Shown here piece after piece: positions 53,179-59,005 of a stretch of 61,792 nucleotides of DNA (its first letter is position 1; each line of letters opens with the position of its first letter). Below the pieces are notes generated by a model. The model was not told where the DNA came from and did not search any database. It saw nothing but the letters and a program-made list of their open reading frames with translations. This stretch comes from Lentimicrobiaceae bacterium (GTDB lineage Bacteria; Bacteroidota; Bacteroidia; Bacteroidales; F082), in contig SUWU01000012.1 of NCBI GenBank assembly GCA_015061295.1, forward strand, positions 1-61,792, in the 5' to 3' direction. Position numbers and translations under genes: made by a program.

Positions 53179-53328
53179 TTACTTAAATAATCTTTTAATT
53201 CTGTTTTTCAAACTGTTTTTCTCTTTACGGGCTTTTGCCATGCGTTCGCAAATAGCTTTACCTTCCTTTGTGCGTTTGTCAACACTACCATCTTTGGTCT
53301 TCTTGACTGTAGTTTTCTTTACTGCCAT
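53179..53328 (-). CDS. Small basic protein, 49 residues
   Basis: Reading from ATG 53328 to TAA 53181-53179 gives a 49-residue, Lys/Arg-rich protein starting MAVKKTTVKKTKDGSV and ending NRIKRLFK. It sits 13 bases before the TerB-like gene and 23 bases after the next gene upstream, in the same direction. The N-terminus looks like a nucleic acid-binding tail. Not recognised. Confidence 0.6.
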   Translation of the reverse strand: MAVKKTTVKKTKDGSVDKRTKEGKAICERMAKARKEKNSLKNRIKRLFK

Positions 53329-53351
53329 AATTTTAATGTTTTATGTGATAA

Positions 53352-53597
53352 TTATTTTCTTAATCTTGCTAAAGATGCCTTAGCGGATTCAATCTCTCGT
53401 TTATATCTTTCGATATCACGGTCGTGACTAGCCGCAGCATCTACTTTAGATTTTCTCCAAGATGCTTTTGAAGATGGAGAGGTTGCACTCTTTATATATC
53501 TTGCATATCTCTCATTATCTCTCTTTTTCTCTTCTTTTTCTCTTGCGATAGCAGCACGCAAGTCGATAATCTTTTTTTTGTAATACTCTTTGCTCAT
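53352..53597 (-). CDS. Small coiled-coil protein, 81 residues
   Basis: A highly charged protein with long helix stretches: MSKEYYKKKIIDLRAAIAREKEEKKRDNERY and ESAKASLARLRK at the end, both heptad-like, joined by a Ser/Ala linker (KSATSPSSKASWRKSKVDAAAS). No membrane segment. First coding gene of the minus-strand accessory set; the RNA below precedes it. Confidence 0.65.
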   Translation of the reverse strand: MSKEYYKKKIIDLRAAIAREKEEKKRDNERYARYIKSATSPSSKASWRKSKVDAAASHDRDIERYKREIESAKASLARLRK

Positions 53598-53639
53598 AAT
53601 ACCCTGTATTTTATGGTTTAATTCATTATCAACATAAAC

Positions 53640-53888
53640 ACAATCTCCAAACTACATCTCTTTTCAGGAAAACACAAAAAAGAAACGTAGGCTCGTAACT
53701 CTTTTCTGATGATAGGTCCTAGGAAAACCGCGACAAGGAAAAAAGCAACAGCCTGCGCTAAAGCCAGCATACGTTGGGATACGTACGCACGAACCAGCGG
53801 AAGCATCTGCCATCTCTTGTCTTAATGAATTTCCTAGGTTCATCATCGAGAATGACAAACACTCACGTGTTAATCGAATTATGCTACA
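53640..53888 (-). ncRNA. Predicted rod-shaped structured RNA
   Basis: The 470-base gap 53598-54067 holds a long imperfect hairpin on the minus strand. Helices: 53842-53847/53708-53713 (GATGAT/ATCATC), 53830-53838/53718-53726 (CCTAGGAAA/TTTCCTAGG, perfect 9 bp), 53816-53821/53732-53737 (GACAAG/CTTGTC) and an 8-bp apical stem 53781-53788/53767-53774 with a 6-base loop. A -7 element at 53902-53895 gives a start about 53888. ORFs in it have no coding character. The rod with internal loops recalls 6S RNA, but I cannot confirm this. Ends are estimates. Confidence 0.5.
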
Positions 53889-53894
53889 CAAGGA

Positions 53895-53902
53895 CAAAAG
53901 TA
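53895..53902 (-). promoter_or_regulatory. -7 element of the structured RNA
   Basis: TACTTTTG on the minus strand, followed after some 10 bases by the region of the rod RNA. The -33 area is a T/A-rich run. Confidence 0.45.
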
Positions 53903-53989
53903 AATAAATATGTATATTTTAAAAATTTCTTTTTAGTTCTTTTTTGATTCTTTTCAGATTAGTCACTTTGTACATTCGGCGAATGAGCA

Positions 53990-54017
53990 GTCACACGTCC
54001 GTATGACTCTACGGGAG
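53990..54017 (+). repeat. REP-like palindrome R2
   Basis: GTCACACG TC CGTATGAC TCTACGGGAG, one arm position changed (G to A). It is preceded by ACTTTGTACATTCGGCGAATGAGCA, shared with R4, and followed by a ~60-base block shared with R1. Fifty bases past the stop of ATPase 1. Confidence 0.85.
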
Positions 54018-54067
54018 GCAAAGATTTTAGACATTCACCTTTTGTCGTTAGTCTTTTGACCTTAGAC

Positions 54068-55339
54068 CTAATAGGATTTATCACACAATAACCATTTCCA
54101 CAAAGGAACAATTTCAACAACTTTGTCATTGACTTCTATCGTTTGTTCTTCATTATAAGTAATTATAAGCAAGCGTTTTGCATTAAGATGCTTAGCGACT
54201 TTCAACAAAGATGAGACTTCACGATTTCTCGTTTCCGCATTTGCTATAGAATAAGCTACTTGTATCAAGCATTCCTGTGATGGAACATAAAAATCAACCT
54301 CAACATTTTTGTTATAGAAATACACCTCATCAAAAAAGTGCTTCTTCAACTCTATCGCAACCCTGTTTTCCAACAATGAAGTTTCTGAATCTATCAGAAA
54401 CAAATTCAATATACCATTGTCACGGAAATAGTATTTTTTCGAGCTCTCTTTTTCCGCGAACTTAGCAGCATAATTCGACATACTAAACAACAACCAACTA
54501 TCTTCCATAAATCGCACATAATCAATCACGGTAGAAGTCTGTATCTTCTGTCCTGCTGATGACACTATATTGGCAAGACGATTGAACGATGAAGGCTGGT
54601 TAATGCTTTCCGACATTTTTTTTACAAGAAGCTTCAAAGAAGTCTCGTTGCGCACTTTATATCGAGCAATTAAATCGCCAAGGAAAATCTTTTGAAAAAG
54701 CACCGACAACCAAGAGCGTTTTTCTACCAAACGGACACTTTCCGGGAAACCTCCGTAATAGAAATAAGATGGAAAAATACGCTGTATATGGTTCACTATT
54801 TCGGAATCATATTCCCAATTATTTTTTAAAATCAAATTATTAGCCTTTAGATATTCCACTAATGAATATGGATAAACTTCCTGAATCATATAACGTCCGC
54901 CCAAAGTAGTGGCGACCTCACTACTCAACATTTTGGCATTGCTACCTGTCAGATAGACTCTGTATTGCTCATTCGCCAATCTGCGAGCGAAATGCTCCCA
55001 ATGTGGTATATTTTGTATCTCGTCTAAAAAAATAATTGGTTTACAATCATTAAGTTGATAATGAGCTTGTAATATCGAATCCAAATCATCAAGAGTTATA
55101 TCAAACAAACGTTCATCATCTAAATTGACATAAACGATCTCATCCATCTGATGTCCGTCACGAAGCAGCTGATGAATCCTCTGATACATCAAATAAGACT
55201 TACCAGCTTGACGAAGACCTACAAACACATAATTCAGATTGTCATCCAATATAATATCACGCTCTACATACTCAATTCTACTTATCAGACGTCTATTGTC
55301 AGTGATGATTTTCTTTAATAACTCTATTTTCATATCCAT
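54068..55339 (-). CDS. AAA ATPase with DUF4143 domain (1)
   Basis: 423 residues from ATG 55339 (MDMKIELLKKIITDNRR). The frame is open to 55405, but the promoter and a tandem duplication lie there. Walker A FVGLRQAGKSYLM, Walker B IIFLDEIQN, then TGSNAKMLSSEVATTLGGRY (sensor region), and a C-terminal DUF4143 nuclease-like domain with VAIELKKHFFDEVYFYNKNVEVDFYV (Asp-Glu-like ExD pattern). These ATPases are frequent in anaerobic bacteria and often occur near toxin or defence genes. Substrate unknown. Confidence 0.85.
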   Translation of the reverse strand: MDMKIELLKKIITDNRRLISRIEYVERDIILDDNLNYVFVGLRQAGKSYLMYQRIHQLLRDGHQMDEIVYVNLDDERLFDITLDDLDSILQAHYQLNDCKPIIFLDEIQNIPHWEHFARRLANEQYRVYLTGSNAKMLSSEVATTLGGRYMIQEVYPYSLVEYLKANNLILKNNWEYDSEIVNHIQRIFPSYFYYGGFPESVRLVEKRSWLSVLFQKIFLGDLIARYKVRNETSLKLLVKKMSESINQPSSFNRLANIVSSAGQKIQTSTVIDYVRFMEDSWLLFSMSNYAAKFAEKESSKKYYFRDNGILNLFLIDSETSLLENRVAIELKKHFFDEVYFYNKNVEVDFYVPSQECLIQVAYSIANAETRNREVSSLLKVAKHLNAKRLLIITYNEEQTIEVNDKVVEIVPLWKWLLCDKSY

Positions 55340-55405
55340 TGTATTTTTATTTTTATGTATTATAACACATAAAATCATTGTATTTTTATACATTATAAAA
55401 CACAA
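55340..55405 (-). repeat. Tandem duplication of ATPase 1 start region
   Basis: TATAATGTATAAAAATACAATG then TATAATACATAAAAATAAAAATACAATG, a 31-35 base unit, each ending in ACAATG. The second ACAATG is the likely start codon context. The upstream in-frame ATG codons (M1, M5, M10) arise from this duplication. Confidence 0.65.
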
Positions 55406-55410
55406 AAATC

Positions 55411-55428
55411 ATACTACAAAAATAGTAT
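55411..55428 (-). promoter_or_regulatory. Palindrome over promoter of ATPase 1
   Basis: ATACTA CAAAAA TAGTAT is a perfect 6-bp inverted repeat with a 6-base centre, overlapping a minus-strand -7 element TATTTTTG (55424-55417). It has the look of an operator for a dimeric repressor. Confidence 0.5.
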
Positions 55429-55495
55429 TTTTTTATTTCCCCGCAAATTTTAAATGGCATTTCTTCCGATTTCCCGCAATTTATAAAAAATTGCA

Positions 55496-55523
55496 GTCAC
55501 ACGTCCGTGTGACTCTACGGGAG
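55496..55523 (+). repeat. REP-like palindrome R3
   Basis: GTCACACG TC CGTGTGAC TCTACGGGAG, perfect arms. Thirty-nine bases past the stop of ATPase 2. Confidence 0.9.
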
Positions 55524-55562
55524 ATGAGGACTTTTTATGAATATACTTCCTTTTTGATTGTA

Positions 55563-56864
55563 TCAAAGTTCATTTATCTTATCCAAAAGAAAATCTTCGA
55601 TATTGATATACTGCACGCCTTTGTCGTCGGTCCATGACAAAACATTATCACGTACCACTACAATTTTAGTATAAGAATCATCTATTCTATTTAAAGAATT
55701 AACTTCTTGCTTACGTTTATCTTCATCAGCCACTGTAAGAGCTGATTGAATATAATATCGTTTCTCCGTTTGATTAACGACAAAATCGACTTCCAACTGC
55801 GAACGTACTTTCTTGCCATTCTCATCTATGTGATTATATTCTACAACACCAACATCAACATTAAAACCTCTCGCAATGAGTTCATTGTAAATGATGTTTT
55901 CCATGATATGATTTTCTTCCTGTTGGCGAAAGTTGAGACGTGCATTCCTCAACCCAATGTCTGTAAAATAATATTTCAGCGGAGTGTCAATATACGAGCG
56001 ACCTTTTATGTCGTAACGATGTGACTTACACAGTATATAAGCGTCAATAAAACAATCCAAATACGTAGAAATAGTTTCATTCTTCACATTTAATCCTTTT
56101 ACAGATTTAAATGTATTTGACAATCGAGTTGGATTAGACAAAGACCCTACTGAAGACGCAACCACATTAAGTAATTCGTCAAGAACTTCAATGTTTGCTC
56201 GCAACCTATTTCGTTCTACTACATCTTTTATGTAAGTCAACCGAAATAATTCCTGCAAATATCTTGATTTTTCTTCATAAGTGCTTTTGTGCAAAACGTA
56301 TGGCATTCCTCCGAAAGTCATATACTCACGCCAAGCGTAACGTTTCTCATTCGGGTATGCAGCGTAAAACTCATCGTAGGTAAGAGGTGTAATATGAATC
56401 TCTTCTCCCCTATCTCTAAAAGCCGTAGCAACATCCGATGAAAGCATTTTGGAATTGCTACCAGTAACATAAACATCAACATGTGACAAACTTCTCAAGC
56501 CTAAAAGAACATCAACAAAAGTTATTTTAGAGTCTGATTCTTTTGGCATATAAGGATTCTTTATAGACTCAACCATCTGAATTTCATCCAACAGGATGTA
56601 ATAATCCATCTCAGTATTGGCAACTTTTTCACGAAGATATGCGCCTAATTCCAACGGATTACGATAACGCACATTAATGTCGTTATCCAATTCAACAGTT
56701 ATAATCTGTTCGGGAAGAACACCTTCTTGCAAAAGATAATCCCGATAAAGCACGCTAAGTAAATATGATTTACCGCAACGCCTAACGCCAGTTATTATTT
56801 TTACCTGACCATTCTTGCGACTATTGATAAGTTTTTGAAGATACCTGTTACGTTCTATTTTCAT
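55563..56864 (-). CDS. AAA ATPase with DUF4143 domain (2)
   Basis: 433 residues. Walker A GVRRCGKSYLLS (about 23-34), Walker B YYILLDEIQMVES, VYVTGSNSKMLSSDVATAFRDRG, middle helical domain, and a C-terminal DUF4143 domain ELIARGFNVDVGVVEYN...SQLEVDFVVN with paired strands and Asp. It is the same family as the neighbour but only about a quarter to a third alike by eye, so not a recent copy. Probably a single gene unit bounded by R3 and R4. Confidence 0.87.
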   Translation of the reverse strand: MKIERNRYLQKLINSRKNGQVKIITGVRRCGKSYLLSVLYRDYLLQEGVLPEQIITVELDNDINVRYRNPLELGAYLREKVANTEMDYYILLDEIQMVESIKNPYMPKESDSKITFVDVLLGLRSLSHVDVYVTGSNSKMLSSDVATAFRDRGEEIHITPLTYDEFYAAYPNEKRYAWREYMTFGGMPYVLHKSTYEEKSRYLQELFRLTYIKDVVERNRLRANIEVLDELLNVVASSVGSLSNPTRLSNTFKSVKGLNVKNETISTYLDCFIDAYILCKSHRYDIKGRSYIDTPLKYYFTDIGLRNARLNFRQQEENHIMENIIYNELIARGFNVDVGVVEYNHIDENGKKVRSQLEVDFVVNQTEKRYYIQSALTVADEDKRKQEVNSLNRIDDSYTKIVVVRDNVLSWTDDKGVQYINIEDFLLDKINEL

Positions 56865-56984
56865 AAATTAAGGGTTATTTTTGCGGTCATCCGCATTTTT
56901 ACCCTGCAAATATATAAAAAAAAAGATTAAATAAAACAAGAAAATACAGTAAAAAGTAAATAAAGATATAATGTCTTTTATACT

Positions 56985-57012
56985 TCGTCTGTCAACGGAC
57001 AACGGTCAACAG
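56985..57012. repeat. Short-period repeat (GTCAACGGACAAC)
   Basis: GTCAACGGACAACGGTCAACAG in the spacer between ATPase 2 and palindrome R4. The rest of the 217-base gap 56865-57081 is AT-rich (TTTTTTTT and A runs at 56915-56940). Confidence 0.6.
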
Positions 57013-57037
57013 ACTTTGTACATTCGATGAATGAGCA

Positions 57038-57065
57038 GTCACACGGACGTGTGACTCTACGGGAG
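57038..57065 (+). repeat. REP-like palindrome R4, inverted core
   Basis: GTCACACG GA CGTGTGAC TCTACGGGAG. The central dinucleotide is GA instead of TC, i.e. the reverse complement, while the flank keeps its direction. It is preceded by the same ACTTTGTACATTCG...GAATGAGCA as R2. Sixteen bases past the kinase stop. Confidence 0.9.
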
Positions 57066-57081
57066 GCGACACTAATTTCGA

Positions 57082-58218
57082 CTAATCATATTTCACCTTA
57101 ACCATATTGACAAATTCGTTATAAAACGCGTTATAATTTGAGGTCATCTCTAAGAAGGCTCTTTGTTTAAGTTCGTCGTCGGTGAGAGTATAAACTTTGT
57201 CGTTCATATATTGGGTATATTCTTCTGCAAATTCAGTCATCAATTTCGAATATTCTGAAAGTTCAATATAACCTTCAGCGTCAGTGTGTGATTTCAAGTC
57301 GTTTATGAAATCTTCAAAAAATGCTCTGATGTCGCTCTTTATCTCAGCAATCTTAGCTTCCTTAACCGCAATTTCTTTTCTCTCAGCATTTTCTTCTGAA
57401 AGATATAGATATGTAGGAAATGCCGCAACTAATAGAATCACAATAACAGCTAAGTTTTTCCAGACTTTATTTCTATCGTTCCATTTTCTTTGCAAGGAAC
57501 TTATATCTGGATAACGACTGCCGACATTTTCTTTTATACATTTATTAATAATACGTTTGTATCTTCCATCAAAAATATCTTGCATGATTATTCCGATGGA
57601 ATAAATGTCGCTGCGAGCGTCGATTTTTTGTTTTGACGTGGCAAGCCGCGTCCTTATATCTTGTGAAAGAAGTTCCGGAGATGCGTATCTCTGCGTGCAT
57701 CCTAATGTCTTCAAGACATAAAAGGCGTCATTGTCGGCGAGGCCGAAGTCGATTATCTTCAACGTGTTATCTGCTCTTGTAATGAGGATATTCTCCGGCT
57801 TCAGGTCGTTGTGTATTATTCCTCTTTTATGAAGATAATTGACAGCAGAGAGCAACTCACCGAAGATTCTCTGTTTTGTCTTCAGCGATGGTTTCTCCAA
57901 AAGGAATTCGTCTAATGTCCTTCCTTCTATATATTCCATCACAATTCCCTCGCCTTCTGGCAGATTTCTCTCGTATGTAAAAACATGCACGATGTTAGGA
58001 TTGTCGCAGCCTATTGAGATTTCATACTCGCGACGAAGCATCTTCTGCTGATACTCGGAATTGTCTTTTGTTGTCTTTATCAAGAAGTATTTTCCATCAC
58101 GACTAACACGCCACAACTTAGAATACGCTGTGGTTTTCAACAATTTATAATCGTGAAAATTATCATTATCTTTTTGTAAAAAGACTTCTTTCTCAAATAT
58201 TCCGCTCTCCTTCGTCAT
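57082..58218 (-). CDS. Membrane-anchored Ser/Thr protein kinase
   Basis: 378 residues. Kinase domain 20-240: VAIK-type Lys48 (YFLIKTTK), Glu64, catalytic loop IIHNDLKPEN (HND instead of HRD, Asp138), metal motif IDFGLAD (Asp157), activation segment TQRYASPEL and DARSDIYSIGII. The glycine-rich loop is poorly formed (LLKTTAYSKLWRV without GxGxxG). A membrane helix at 256-274 (LAVIVILLVAAFPTYLYL) leads to a helical extracytoplasmic domain. It probably phosphorylates regulators in response to an envelope signal. The divergent regulator-like gene at 58350 is the obvious partner. Confidence 0.87.
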   Translation of the reverse strand: MTKESGIFEKEVFLQKDNDNFHDYKLLKTTAYSKLWRVSRDGKYFLIKTTKDNSEYQQKMLRREYEISIGCDNPNIVHVFTYERNLPEGEGIVMEYIEGRTLDEFLLEKPSLKTKQRIFGELLSAVNYLHKRGIIHNDLKPENILITRADNTLKIIDFGLADNDAFYVLKTLGCTQRYASPELLSQDIRTRLATSKQKIDARSDIYSIGIIMQDIFDGRYKRIINKCIKENVGSRYPDISSLQRKWNDRNKVWKNLAVIVILLVAAFPTYLYLSEENAERKEIAVKEAKIAEIKSDIRAFFEDFINDLKSHTDAEGYIELSEYSKLMTEFAEEYTQYMNDKVYTLTDDELKQRAFLEMTSNYNAFYNEFVNMVKVKYD

Positions 58219-58300
58219 GATATATGTTTAGTCTGTCAAAAATAATCATATTTTTGTAATGAAAAAAAATAAATTAAAAACAAAGACAATGTACAATGAA

Positions 58301-58328
58301 GTCACACGTCCGTGTGACTCTACAAGAG
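58301..58328 (+). repeat. REP-like palindrome R5
   Basis: GTCACACG TC CGTGTGAC TCTACAAGAG; the flank differs in two bases from TACGGGAG. It lies in the divergent spacer before the gene at 58350, unlike R1-R4. Confidence 0.88.
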
Positions 58329-58349
58329 TTCGTTGTACCACAAAAAAAC

Positions 58350-58913
58350 ATGACTATAAAAAGCGACATACCTCAGATTTACGCCTTACGTGAGCGTGTG
58401 GAAGAAAAGTTGGGAAAGAAACTTAAAGTTCACTCCGACTTCGTTGAACTTACTTCACTCATCGAGATGGAGTTACGACAGCATATCTCAGAAACGACTT
58501 TGGAAAGAGTCTGGAATTATTCGACAAGAGCATACGATAGCGTCTCGTTAAGAACTCTTAACGTTTTGTCGCAATATGCTTCCAAGATGACTTGGGATTC
58601 TTTTTGCGAGATGTTAAGAAAAGAGAAAAAGATCGAATCGGAAGTCTTTAACGCAGAAATTATCACAACGAAATATCTTAATGTCGGCGACATCGTTCGT
58701 TTCAGTTGGCTTCCCGACAGGATATGCGAGGCGCGTTATCTTGGTAAAGATAGATTTGTCGCCGAGCATTGCGAGAACTCTACAATAAAAGCCGGCGACA
58801 CTTTTGTTTGCTCGCAGTTTATCTTAGGAAAAGAATTGCAAATGAATTTGCCCGACGCCAACATCTACATCGTAGGAAGAGAACATGGTTTGACTACATT
58901 GAGTAAAATCTGA
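58350..58913 (+). CDS. Helical N-domain protein next to kinase, unknown
   Basis: 187 residues from ATG 58350. The frame is open back to 58296 but those codons are palindrome R5 read in frame (HVRVTLQE), so the nearer ATG is used. The N-terminal half (YALRERVEEKLGKKLKVHSDFVELTSLIEMELRQHISETTLERVWNY) resembles the helical domain of Bacteroidota regulators paired with kinases or ATPases; the C-terminal half is a small beta barrel-like domain (VGDIVRFSWLPDRICEARYLG). DNA or RNA binding is plausible but unproven. Confidence 0.6.
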   Translation: MTIKSDIPQIYALRERVEEKLGKKLKVHSDFVELTSLIEMELRQHISETTLERVWNYSTRAYDSVSLRTLNVLSQYASKMTWDSFCEMLRKEKKIESEVFNAEIITTKYLNVGDIVRFSWLPDRICEARYLGKDRFVAEHCENSTIKAGDTFVCSQFILGKELQMNLPDANIYIVGREHGLTTLSKI

Positions 58914-59005
58914 AAAATTGAAAAACTGAGAAGCTGAAAAATTTCTCAGATTCTCAGATTCTCAATTTCTCAAATTCTCAGTTTCTCAGTTTCTCAGTTT
59001 CTCAG
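58905..59005. repeat. Octamer array and imperfect palindrome between convergent genes
   Basis: TCTGAAAAATTGAAAAACTGAGAAGCTG followed by repeated TTCTCAGA/TTTCTCAG units. The first half pairs with the second to make a long imperfect hairpin, and the second half contains CTCAGTTT about four times, the complement of the AAACTGAG array at 39.7 kb. It may end transcription on both strands. Confidence 0.75.

Noticed and set aside
53618-53897. Two overlapping minus-strand ORFs of 62 and 77 residues
   Set aside because: They overlap each other in different frames, have odd Cys/Arg/Phe-rich composition and lie in the strongly paired rod structure.
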